Position numbers and translations under genes: made by a program
From: Anaerolinea sp.
GTDB lineage: Bacteria > Chloroflexota > Anaerolineae > Anaerolineales > Anaerolineaceae
Reading direction: 5' to 3'
DNA: 15,696 nucleotides
Assembly (NCBI GenBank): GCA_013824385.1
Contig: PNNU01000027.1
Span: 1 to 15,696, forward strand
Shown here: in pieces, positions 6,466 through 14,418 of the stretch
How positions within the stretch are numbered: the stretch's first letter is position 1
Layout: every line of letters starts with the position of its first letter
Notes under the pieces: generated by a model
What the model was told of the DNA's origin: nothing
Database searches by the model: none
What the model saw: the letters and a program-made list of their open reading frames with translations, nothing else

Positions 6466-7563
6466 ATGGATTTTTTTAATACACATATTTCTATGCAGGC
6501 AATTAAACTAGTTACCCAAACTCTAGAATCCGGTTGGCTCAGCGAAGGGAAATTAGTATTAGAGTTTGAAACGAAATTGGCTGCAGAATTGAGGCTTAAT
6601 AATCCAGTTGCGGTAAATAGCGGCACATCTGCTTTACATCTGGCATTGGTCGTTGCTAGTGTGGGCCTAGGTGATGAAGTAATATTGCCTGCTCAGACTT
6701 TTGTTGCAACAGGACTTGTCATATTGATGCAAGGCGCAGTTCCAGTATTTGCAGATATTGATCCATTGTCAGGAAACATATCACCAACCTCTATCGAAAA
6801 TAAAATAACATCACGTACTAAAGCAATCATGCCAGTTCATTGGGGAGGCTATCCATGTGATATGGATGAGATTAATAAAATTGCTTCAGACCATGATCTA
6901 GTTGTGATTGAAGATGCTGCTCACGCACTTGGAGCCACGTATAAAGAAAAACCGATAGGCGCAATTTCCCGATTTACGGTTTTTTCATTTCAAGCGATTA
7001 AACATCTGACAACTGGAGATGGTGGCGCGTTATGTTGTCTGGAAGAAAATGACGCTCACCTCGCTTTTACAAAACGATGGTTCGGTATTGACCGAGTCAA
7101 TAGTCAGCCATCGATACTTGGCGAGCGCGCCTATGATATCACTGAAGTCGGCTACAAGTACCACATGAATGATCTGGCGGCGGCAGTTGGATTGGGCAAC
7201 CTGGAAGATTTTTCTCAACGGCTATCGTACCGGCGCGAAATTGCAGCTCACTACCGTGCAGTATTTCAAAATATTCCCGGGTTGCAGCTTCTCAAGATTG
7301 ACCCAGACCGGGAATCAGCTTATTGGCTGTTCACTGTGCTTGTTGAGCGAAGGGAAGGTTTTATCCGCAAACTGGCGGAATTCGGCATTCCATCATCCGT
7401 TGTCCACTTACGGATTGACCACAACTCAGTTTTTGGAGGCTTACGCAACGATTTACCCGGACAGGCAGAGTTTAATGAGCGTCAGGTGGCAATTCCTGTT
7501 CACGAGGGATTGACCTCCAATGACGTAGAAAAAATAACGCAAGTGATTAAATCCGGTTGGTAA
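6466..7563 (+). CDS. DegT/DnrJ/EryC1 sugar aminotransferase
   Basis: PLP-dependent transfer of an amino group, usually from glutamate, to a keto group of a nucleotide-linked sugar. The 365-aa protein shows the family order: WLSEGKLVLEFETKLA near the N-terminus, VNSGTSALHLAL (about 50-61), EDAAHALGA with Asp150, and FSFQAIKHLTTGDGGA with the Schiff-base Lys179. GYKYHMNDLAAAVGL follows the active-site region. The amine it creates is the natural target of the GNAT/ACP module downstream. Start ATG 6466 after GAAAGG. Composition changes within the gene: about 35-40% GC before roughly 7080 and about 47-53% after 7110, hinting at recombination inside the gene. Which keto-sugar it uses (3-keto uronate as in WbpE, or 4-keto-6-deoxy) cannot be told. 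Confidence 0.88.
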   Translation: MDFFNTHISMQAIKLVTQTLESGWLSEGKLVLEFETKLAAELRLNNPVAVNSGTSALHLALVVASVGLGDEVILPAQTFVATGLVILMQGAVPVFADIDPLSGNISPTSIENKITSRTKAIMPVHWGGYPCDMDEINKIASDHDLVVIEDAAHALGATYKEKPIGAISRFTVFSFQAIKHLTTGDGGALCCLEENDAHLAFTKRWFGIDRVNSQPSILGERAYDITEVGYKYHMNDLAAAVGLGNLEDFSQRLSYRREIAAHYRAVFQNIPGLQLLKIDPDRESAYWLFTVLVERREGFIRKLAEFGIPSSVVHLRIDHNSVFGGLRNDLPGQAEFNERQVAIPVHEGLTSNDVEKITQVIKSGW

Positions 7564-7655
7564 CAATTCAGCATTCTGTATGAATTCTCTATAGATATAA
7601 AATCGACCATCTTACAAACACAATGCAGGATATCCGCTAATGAGAAGAATAAACC

Positions 7656-8846
7656 TTGATATCGTTTGATGATATCTACGTGGGTCAAATAGTAAATATA
7701 AAAAAACAGATTACTTCTGAAATTGTAGATTCGTTTGCTCAATTTTCGGGTGATTACAACCCTCTTCACATGGAAGATGATTTTGCACGACACACCACTT
7801 ATCAACGTCGCGTTGTACATGGCATGATAATTGCGAGTTATGTATCAACATTAATTGGTACGCAATTGCCAGGAGCGGGAGCATTGTGGAGTCAACAAAG
7901 TTTCCGATGGAGAGTTCCTGTTTTCATTGGGGATGATTTGGAGATAAGCCTTACTGTACAACATAAATCGCAGGCTACAAACACGATAACTGTTGAGGTC
8001 AAGGCAATTAATCAGCATGGTGTTATTGTGATGGACGGTGAAGGAGTAGTAATGATAATGGAAGAACGCAAAAAACAGCAAAATCAACAGGACGTGCCTG
8101 ACTCAGAACAGGTGATACTAATTACTGGTTCTTCACGCGGCATAGGGGCCGCCATCGCGAAAGCATTTGGAAAAGAAGGTGCCCAGGTCATTGTAAATTA
8201 TTCTAAATCCTCTGTACAAGCCGAAGAAGTATGCCAATCCATAATAAGTGATGGTGGTCAGGCAATTGCAATTCGGGCAGATGTAATTGACATGAAAGCT
8301 GTATCTGAAATGCAACAGCAAATACTCCAAAAGTATGGCCAACCGATTAATATACTTGTTAATAATGCAAGCGGTTCAGTCCAAGCACGATCATTTCTTG
8401 AGATGGGCTGGGATGAAATCCAATCGCATATTGACGTTCAAGTACGGGGGGCATTCAATTGTTGCAAAGTTTTTATCCCAGCGATGCTGGAAAAAAAATC
8501 GGGTAATATCGTCAATATCGGGTCAATTTATACGTGGAGCGTACCTCCAGTGAATTTGACTGGATATACACTTGCTAAATCTGCGCTCAAGTCCTTCACG
8601 CGTTCCTTAGCCGTGGAGTTAGGACCGAAAGGGATCCGCGTTAATATGGTCTCACCTGGTATGACTGAGACTGACTTAATTGCCGATATACCAGAAAGAT
8701 TACGAAAAGTGCAAGCAATGCAGACTCCACTCCGGAATATAGCTTTGGCAGAAGACATTGCTGGCACAGTGCAATTCCTTTGCTCCCGAGCAAGTCAACA
8801 TATCACTGGCGCTGATATTCCAGTTGCCGGTGGTATTTGCATGTAA
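7656..8846 (+). CDS. MaoC-like hydratase fused to SDR ketoreductase (FabG-like)
   Basis: One 396-aa protein with two acyl-processing domains. Residues about 1-135 are a MaoC-type hotdog (R)-hydratase with the dyad motif GDYNPLH (Asp33, His38) and VVHGM. Residues about 153-396 are a short-chain dehydrogenase with the NAD(P) motif TGSSRGIG (157-164), NNAS, Ser290, Tyr304 and Lys308 (YTLAK), and the usual C-terminus IAGTVQFLCS...GADIPVAGG. A Gln/Lys-rich linker (about 136-152) joins them. The pair could interconvert 3-keto-, 3-hydroxy- and 2-enoyl-thioesters on CoA or the neighbouring ACP. TTG 7656 is the first start after an in-frame TAA at 7650-7652; the ribosome site AGAAG is weak. An out-of-frame ATG at 7640 opens a nine-codon frame ending at 7669, across the start. 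It ends 10 bases before the FkbH gene. Confidence 0.85.
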   Translation: MISFDDIYVGQIVNIKKQITSEIVDSFAQFSGDYNPLHMEDDFARHTTYQRRVVHGMIIASYVSTLIGTQLPGAGALWSQQSFRWRVPVFIGDDLEISLTVQHKSQATNTITVEVKAINQHGVIVMDGEGVVMIMEERKKQQNQQDVPDSEQVILITGSSRGIGAAIAKAFGKEGAQVIVNYSKSSVQAEEVCQSIISDGGQAIAIRADVIDMKAVSEMQQQILQKYGQPINILVNNASGSVQARSFLEMGWDEIQSHIDVQVRGAFNCCKVFIPAMLEKKSGNIVNIGSIYTWSVPPVNLTGYTLAKSALKSFTRSLAVELGPKGIRVNMVSPGMTETDLIADIPERLRKVQAMQTPLRNIALAEDIAGTVQFLCSRASQHITGADIPVAGGICM

Positions 8847-8856
8847 AGAGGTTTTA

Positions 8857-10746
8857 GTGGTTGCGAATTGCGATTTACGGCAACAGATTGACGAATTCAT
8901 AGATCAAGAATCTTGGTCATTAGCTAACTTACTGTTAGGTGATCTCTGGCGCCAAGAGTCTTCATCGTCAACTGCAGGTTACCTCCTACCACGTTACGAA
9001 CGCCTTCGCTCTCATTTGCCCCTTGTCAAACACCGGCTGGCTATTCTAAGGTCATTCACTGTAGAGCCACTCGTACCTATATTGCGGGCATTAGCCTTTA
9101 CCAATGGAATTGATCTGACAGTTCAAGTAGGGGACTTTAACGCATACACACAGGAAATACTGGACAAAAACGGAAATCTGTACAGTTTTAAGGCAGACAC
9201 AGTTAATCTTGCTATCCAGACACGAGATATTGCGCCAAAATTATGGACAAAGTTTTCTGACCTTTCTGGTACAGAAGTTCAGGACATAATCGAACAAGTT
9301 GTTAGTGACTTCCATAATCTTATTAATATATTCAGGTCTCATAGCCAAGCAAATTTGATTCTTCATAATTTGGAATTGCCTGTAATGCCTGCGCAAGGAA
9401 TATTGGACAATCAAATTGAAAATTCCCAGATTAATTCAATTCAAAAAATCAATCAAGAACTGCACAATATGGCGAGTAAACAAACCGGAATATATATTCT
9501 TGATTACGATAATTTGATCGCCCGTTATGGTCGTAATGGCTGGCATGATGATCGCAAGTGGCTGACCATGCGCATGCCCATTTCTGCCAACAATTTAGTT
9601 AATATGGCAAAAGAATGGATGCGGTTCATTCAGCCACTTTCTGGGAAAATCTCAAAAGCACTGGTCGTAGACCTGGATAATACACTTTGGGGAGGTGTTA
9701 TCGGTGAAGATGGATTCACTGGTATTACGTTAAGCCAGGAATATCCAGGCGTTTTTTATCAATCTTTGCAGCGGGTCATACTTGACCTTTACCAACGTGG
9801 CATCATCCTTGCCATTTGCAGTAAGAACAATTACACAGATGCAATGGAAGTTATAGAAAAGCATCATGGTATGATCTTAAAGTTGAAGAATTTTGCGGCT
9901 CTGCGGATTAACTGGAACGATAAAGTTCAAAATTTGCATGAAATTGCCGGTGAGCTGAATATTGGCGTCGAGACTCTGGCGTTTCTAGACGATAACCCAG
10001 TCGAGCGACAACGAATACGCAATGACTTACCTGAAGTGAATGTAATTGACCTACCAGCAAATCCAGCAGGGTACGCACAAGCATTGCGTGATTCCCCTTT
10101 TTTTGAACGTCTGGATTTATCCAAAGAAGATCGTGAACGCGGGCGCTATTACGCTGAACAACGTCAACGCTCTGAAATGGAACAAAGTGCGGCATCAATG
10201 GGCGATTTTTATCGGTCCCTTCAACAGGAATTAGAGATTACACCCGTTTCAAAGGAAACACTAACTCGCGTAGCACAATTAACTCAGAAGACCAATCAAT
10301 TTAATCTGACAACCCATCGTTATACCGATCAGCAGATCTCTGAGATGGCGGCAAGTTCGGATTGGCAAATATATTCATTGCGGGTTCAAGATAGATTCGG
10401 TGACAACGGTTTGGTAGGTGTAGCCATTCTTCATATTGAGGGTGAGATAGCTGAGATAGATACCATGCTACTCAGTTGTCGTGTGATTGGCCGTACGATA
10501 GAGACATCCTTTTTATGGTATTTGATTCATAAAGCATGCGAACTTGACATCAAGCAATTTCGAGGTTGGTTTCTGCCAACTAAGAAGAACATTCCTTGTG
10601 AAAATTTTTATTCTCAGCATGGTTTTCAAGAAGTTGAGAGGCGGGACCAAGGCGTTTTGTGGTCCCTTAATTTAGAAGAATCAACCTTTGATTCACCAGA
10701 CTGGAATAAAATAACCATAAGCGAGAGGGCTATAGATAATAAATGA
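8857..10746 (+). CDS. FkbH-like HAD-IIIC family protein (acyl/glyceryl-ACP loading)
   Basis: FkbH-type proteins take a phosphorylated three-carbon donor (1,3-bisphosphoglycerate in characterised polyketide pathways), remove phosphate and load the acyl group onto a carrier protein. The 629-aa protein has an N-terminal SGNH-like region (about 60-225: RLAILRSFTVEPLVPILRAL), a HAD phosphatase core with the nucleophile motif VVDLDNTLWGG (Asp272, Asp274) and ICSKNN, FLDDNPVER as the acidic motif, and a C-terminal GNAT-like domain (about 460-615: TQKTNQFNLTTHRY ... LVGVAILHIEG). The frame is open from 8758, but that part is inside the SDR coding region; GTG 8857, 5 nt after AAAGAGG, is the natural start. 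The stop overlaps the ACP start (ATGA), as expected for enzyme and carrier made together. The actual acyl donor is an inference. Confidence 0.88.
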   Translation: MVANCDLRQQIDEFIDQESWSLANLLLGDLWRQESSSSTAGYLLPRYERLRSHLPLVKHRLAILRSFTVEPLVPILRALAFTNGIDLTVQVGDFNAYTQEILDKNGNLYSFKADTVNLAIQTRDIAPKLWTKFSDLSGTEVQDIIEQVVSDFHNLINIFRSHSQANLILHNLELPVMPAQGILDNQIENSQINSIQKINQELHNMASKQTGIYILDYDNLIARYGRNGWHDDRKWLTMRMPISANNLVNMAKEWMRFIQPLSGKISKALVVDLDNTLWGGVIGEDGFTGITLSQEYPGVFYQSLQRVILDLYQRGIILAICSKNNYTDAMEVIEKHHGMILKLKNFAALRINWNDKVQNLHEIAGELNIGVETLAFLDDNPVERQRIRNDLPEVNVIDLPANPAGYAQALRDSPFFERLDLSKEDRERGRYYAEQRQRSEMEQSAASMGDFYRSLQQELEITPVSKETLTRVAQLTQKTNQFNLTTHRYTDQQISEMAASSDWQIYSLRVQDRFGDNGLVGVAILHIEGEIAEIDTMLLSCRVIGRTIETSFLWYLIHKACELDIKQFRGWFLPTKKNIPCENFYSQHGFQEVERRDQGVLWSLNLEESTFDSPDWNKITISERAIDNK

Positions 10747-11003
10747 TTACGACAAGTATCGTTGAAAATGTAAAGCAAATTGCAGCTGACGTTTTTAGTA
10801 TCAAAATAGAGGAAATAACGATGCGGTCTTCAACTGATTCAATCGAGACTTGGGACTCATTACAACATTTGGTCTTTGTGCTTGCGCTTGAACAATACTA
10901 TTCTTTACAATTCGAGCCTGAAGAAATCGAACAAATGAAATCGATAGAAATTACGATTATGACAATTGAAGAAAAATTATTGAGCAAAGGCATAGAACCA
11001 TGA
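10743..11003 (+). CDS. Acyl carrier protein
   Basis: Small acidic carrier of 86 aa whose serine receives 4'-phosphopantetheine and then holds an acyl thioester. The attachment motif is WDSLQH, with Ser39. Surrounding helices match the family: VKQIAADVFSIK at the start, HLVFVLALEQYYSLQFEPEEIEQM after the serine. It overlaps FkbH by 4 bases before it and the GNAT gene by 4 bases after it, so it is a pathway-dedicated carrier rather than the fatty-acid synthase ACP. The phosphopantetheinyl transferase must come from elsewhere in the genome. Confidence 0.9.
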   Translation: MITTSIVENVKQIAADVFSIKIEEITMRSSTDSIETWDSLQHLVFVLALEQYYSLQFEPEEIEQMKSIEITIMTIEEKLLSKGIEP

Positions 11004-12010
11004 GCTCAAGCGCACTGGAAGATCGCATAAAACATTGGACAAGCTCCTATTCAGTTCTTGCAGGAACAAACACCCCGGAAGATAGCACCAAATTTGTGGA
11101 ACTGTTCAATTCGATTTACGCTCGAAAAATTTCAAATTCCTATTATTATTGGAGGTTCTTCAATAATATAGTCGAGTCAACTTTGTTTTTTGCTTTCAAG
11201 CAAACTGAGTTAGTTGGGGCTTGTGGCTATAATCTTTTTAAAATTAATAATGATCTACCAATTAGGAACGCATTACTTGTGGATATGATGGTTGGTGCAA
11301 AACACAGAAGTATTGGCTTAACGTTTTCACGTCTTAACCTTGAAATTGAGAATGCCGCGCGTCAAAGTGGAGCGAAATGTCTGTTTCTTTTTCCAAATCA
11401 ACGAGGGGCGGACGCATGGTTGGCAAGCGAAGGCTGGGTGCGTATTACCCAAATGATAACCTGTTCTTGTAAAACACGACCTAAGAAGATGAATACGAGT
11501 ATTGATATTCGAAAAGTTCCTTGTTTTGATGATTGGGTAAATATTATCTCAACTGCTTTTTCCCGCAATCACCCTTCCTTGACATTTACAAAACGCGACA
11601 AACAATATTTAAACTGGCGCTTGGTTGATAGTCCAGTTTACAAATACTCTATTCATGCTGTGTATTTTAATGAAGAAATTTATGGCTATATTGTTCTGAA
11701 AGTATTTCATGACCCAATGACCGGAAATGCATTCGGAGATATTGTTGACATTCTATGGTCTGACGACGATTCGAATTTACTAAATAATATGTTGGAATTT
11801 GCGTTGGATCATTTTTATCAACAAGGTATTAAAGAAGCAACTACATGGTTACAAACCAATACTATTCTGGATGATATTGGGCACACCATTGGGTTCGGAG
11901 ATACAGAACAAATCAGGGATTTTTGCTATAAGCCTCTTGATCAAACGTATATTTGGCTAAAAGATCCTAAGAACTGGTTTATAACACTTTCTGACTCGGA
12001 GATTTATTAA
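11000..12010 (+). CDS. GNAT-family acyltransferase (probable sugar N-acyltransferase)
   Basis: A 336-aa protein with two GNAT-like halves. The first (about 20-160) has ELVGACGYNLF, then LLVDMMVGAKHRSIGLTFSRL as the acyl-carrier-binding strand-loop-helix, and KCLFLFPNQRGADAWLASEGW. The second (about 170-320) is more diverged, with EEIYGYIVLKVFHD and NLLNNMLEFALDHF. Its start overlaps the ACP stop (ATGA) and its stop shares one base with the next ATG. From this context the likely reaction is transfer of the ACP-bound acyl group to the sugar amine made by the DegT enzyme. Transfer from CoA, or to a hydroxyl, cannot be excluded. No membrane segment is seen, so it should act in the cytoplasm before export. 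Confidence 0.75.
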   Translation: MSSSALEDRIKHWTSSYSVLAGTNTPEDSTKFVELFNSIYARKISNSYYYWRFFNNIVESTLFFAFKQTELVGACGYNLFKINNDLPIRNALLVDMMVGAKHRSIGLTFSRLNLEIENAARQSGAKCLFLFPNQRGADAWLASEGWVRITQMITCSCKTRPKKMNTSIDIRKVPCFDDWVNIISTAFSRNHPSLTFTKRDKQYLNWRLVDSPVYKYSIHAVYFNEEIYGYIVLKVFHDPMTGNAFGDIVDILWSDDDSNLLNNMLEFALDHFYQQGIKEATTWLQTNTILDDIGHTIGFGDTEQIRDFCYKPLDQTYIWLKDPKNWFITLSDSEIY

Positions 12011-12942
12011 TGAAAAAATTGCCAATTCGTGTTGCTGTTCTTGGCGGAACCGGTTTTGCCGGAATCAACGTTCGCAACATGTTAGAAAATAATGGATATA
12101 AGGTAGGAGTTTTCAGCAGAACCACTGGTTGTGATTTGTTGGATCTGCCTGCTGCCTGGGCGAAATTGGATGCTTTCCATCCCGATTACATAATCAATTG
12201 TGCAGCGTTAGTGGGAAGTATTAACTATGTGACTGATTTCGCGGCCGATGTCCTTGATGTCAATATGAGAATAATATTAAATACCTATAAAATCGCTCAG
12301 CAAATGAGACAGGTGGTTGTGATCAATCCCATCGCCAATTGTGGTTATCCTGGTGTAATGGACCATTACCAAGAGAGTGGTTTCTGGGATGGACCAATTC
12401 ATCCATCTGTGCTTTCATATGGAAGTACACGTCGGATGATGTGGGTATTTTCAAAATGCTATTTTGAACAATACGGCGTTCGTTCCGCTAATCTTATTGT
12501 GCCAAATATGTATGGACCATTTGACAGTACAAACCCAAATAAAACCCACGCCCTAAACGCATTGATCATTAAGTTCGTAAAAGCGGTAAAGTATGACGAA
12601 CCAGAAATTGAAATTTGGGGGACAGGAAAACCAATCCGTGAATGGCTCTATGTTCGAGATTTTGCACAACTGGTTAATCAAGTTATCAATAGAAACGAAC
12701 TTTTTCTTGACCCGATCAATTTAGCTCAAAATCATGGCGAAACTGTCAATGAACTTATCGATATCATCAAAGAGAAGGTTCATTACAATGGAAAAATAGT
12801 TTACAACACCAAATATCAGGATGGATCACCAAAAAAGGTTATGGATGATCAATTGTTTCGGCAGAAATTTCCGGATTTTAAATTTACGCAACTTGAAGCC
12901 GGAATCGGTGAAACAATTCAGTATTATGAAAGTATCCTATAA
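12010..12942 (+). CDS. NAD(P)-dependent sugar epimerase/reductase, GDP-fucose-synthase-like, with altered active site
   Basis: Extended short-chain dehydrogenase of 310 aa that should act on a nucleotide sugar. It shows the cofactor loop GGTGFAG (residues 12-18), NCAALVGSINY (63-73), YGSTRRMMWVFSKCYFEQYG (137-156), NMYGPFD and the late IREWLYVRDFA motif of the GDP-L-fucose synthase/epimerase group. The usual YxxxK is Tyr137-x3-Arg141, and the segment normally carrying the catalytic Ser reads NPIANCGYPG with no Ser. Either the chemistry is altered or Arg substitutes for Lys. It is coupled to the GNAT gene by a 1-base TAATG overlap and is the last gene of the coupled block. The substrate is unknown. 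Confidence 0.82.
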   Translation: MKKLPIRVAVLGGTGFAGINVRNMLENNGYKVGVFSRTTGCDLLDLPAAWAKLDAFHPDYIINCAALVGSINYVTDFAADVLDVNMRIILNTYKIAQQMRQVVVINPIANCGYPGVMDHYQESGFWDGPIHPSVLSYGSTRRMMWVFSKCYFEQYGVRSANLIVPNMYGPFDSTNPNKTHALNALIIKFVKAVKYDEPEIEIWGTGKPIREWLYVRDFAQLVNQVINRNELFLDPINLAQNHGETVNELIDIIKEKVHYNGKIVYNTKYQDGSPKKVMDDQLFRQKFPDFKFTQLEAGIGETIQYYESIL

Positions 12943-13051
12943 ACAGTGTTGATTCATAGATCTTCAAGTTAAATTCTTTTGTTCAAGAATATAAAAAACG
13001 ACACCCTCGCTACCTTCTAAATTCTAAAAAGTACGAAAAGGAATTCGACCC

Positions 13052-14371
13052 ATTAATACACCCATCGTCATATCTGTTGAAAATCTAAGTAAAGCCTACA
13101 GCCTTGGCCAGATCGGAACTGGCACTCTCTCGCGCGATTTGAATGTATGGTGGGCTAAAATGCGGGGTAAGCCCAATCCAATGCTCAAAATCGGTCAAAA
13201 AGATCATGGCAACAGAGACGGTGAGATAATATGGGCGCTTAAGAATGTCAGCTTTACTGTTAATCAGGGCGAAGTGCTGGGCATCATCGGTCGCAATGGA
13301 GCCGGTAAGAGCACATTACTGAAGATCCTCTCGCGCGTCACTGCACCCACCAGTGGTTGTGTCAAGGTGAAAGGTCGTATTACCAGCCTGCTTGAGGTAG
13401 GCACAGGATTCCACCCTGATCTGACCGGGCGTGAAAATATCTACCTGAACGGCGCCATCCTGGGCATGACTAAAGAGGAAGTACGACGAAAGTTTGATGA
13501 AATCGCAGCCTTTGCTGAAGTGGAAAAATTCATTGATACGCCAGTCAAACGCTTCTCCAGCGGAATGTACGTGCGCCTTGCATTTGCAGTGGCTGCCCAC
13601 TTGAATTCGGAGATACTGATTGTGGATGAAGTGTTGGCAGTTGGGGATCGCGATTTTCAGAAAAAGTGCATTGGTAAGATGGGGGATGTAGCTAAAGAGG
13701 GACGTACGGTGCTGTTTGTCAGCCATAATTTAGGATCTGTCCAAAGTTTATGTAGTCGGGCTACTATTATGGAGAAGGGGAAATTGACCAACGATGGTGA
13801 TGTCCACTCAATGATCGATCAATATGTCTCTAATAATTTTCAATTGATTGGATTTCGTTCGAATCTTTTAAACTTGCCGATGCCATCCTGGCAGCGCCGG
13901 CATAGAGGAGATTTGAGTTTTTCTAAATGTGCATTGATCAATTCGGCTCATCAATGTACAGCAAGTTTTAAATTTTTAGAACCATTTACAATTCATCTAG
14001 AATTGATTTCCAATAAAAAATTTGACGACCTGAACATTGGGATTGGAATTCGTTCTCCGCTCGATGACCTTATTTGTTCGGTCAGAGCGGCTGATTATGG
14101 AGTGAGTTATTCCATTGATCCCCTCCAGCCTTTGCGGATAAACATTTCAATAAAACACTATCATTTATTGCCTGGGCAATATAGTTTAATGATCTATGCA
14201 CTTTCAGGTGGTTTTTCAGGAGATATAATTCATCAAGCTTTAGTGTTTCAAATTTTAGAATCTGTTTACCAAAACTTGATTCCTTTGCCTTCGCAGCGTC
14301 CGGAAGGTTTCGTTCGGCCAGATGCTGAATGGATGGAAACTACAGATGATTATCAATTACTAGAATCATGA
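13052..14371 (+). CDS. wzt: ABC transporter ATPase for polysaccharide export with C-terminal sugar-recognition domain (Wzt)
   Basis: ATPase partner of Wzm. Numbering from the proposed start at 13052 (439 aa): Walker A GRNGAGKST (80-88), the polysaccharide-type loop SLLEVGTGFHPDLTGREN, signature FSSGMYV (168-174), Walker B ILIVDE (188-193) and switch His225 (FVSHN). Residues about 265-439 form a Wzt_C-like beta-rich domain expected to recognise the glycan or its cap. Conserved N-terminal sequence (PIVISVENLSKAYSLGQIG) is encoded from 13061, upstream of the first ATG/GTG/TTG in frame (TTG 13139). The only start that fits is ATT at 13052, 9 nt after AAAAGGA (13036-13042). GC falls from about 53-55% in the ATPase part to about 25-30% over most of the C-terminal part, which suggests a swapped recognition domain. 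Confidence 0.9.
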   Translation: MNTPIVISVENLSKAYSLGQIGTGTLSRDLNVWWAKMRGKPNPMLKIGQKDHGNRDGEIIWALKNVSFTVNQGEVLGIIGRNGAGKSTLLKILSRVTAPTSGCVKVKGRITSLLEVGTGFHPDLTGRENIYLNGAILGMTKEEVRRKFDEIAAFAEVEKFIDTPVKRFSSGMYVRLAFAVAAHLNSEILIVDEVLAVGDRDFQKKCIGKMGDVAKEGRTVLFVSHNLGSVQSLCSRATIMEKGKLTNDGDVHSMIDQYVSNNFQLIGFRSNLLNLPMPSWQRRHRGDLSFSKCALINSAHQCTASFKFLEPFTIHLELISNKKFDDLNIGIGIRSPLDDLICSVRAADYGVSYSIDPLQPLRINISIKHYHLLPGQYSLMIYALSGGFSGDIIHQALVFQILESVYQNLIPLPSQRPEGFVRPDAEWMETTDDYQLLES

Positions 14372-14418
14372 CTAGATTAGCAATTTTATAACAAATAAAA
14401 AAGAATTAAGGATTAATT

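Noticed and set aside
8758..8856. N-terminal extension of the FkbH-like protein from TTG 8758
   Set aside because: It lies inside the SDR coding region in another frame. GTG 8857 has a good ribosome site (AAAGAGG) and starts just after the SDR stop.
13316..13726. 136-codon open frame on the minus strand
   Set aside because: It is antisense to the strongly conserved Wzt ATPase domain and has no motif or ribosome site; a shadow frame.
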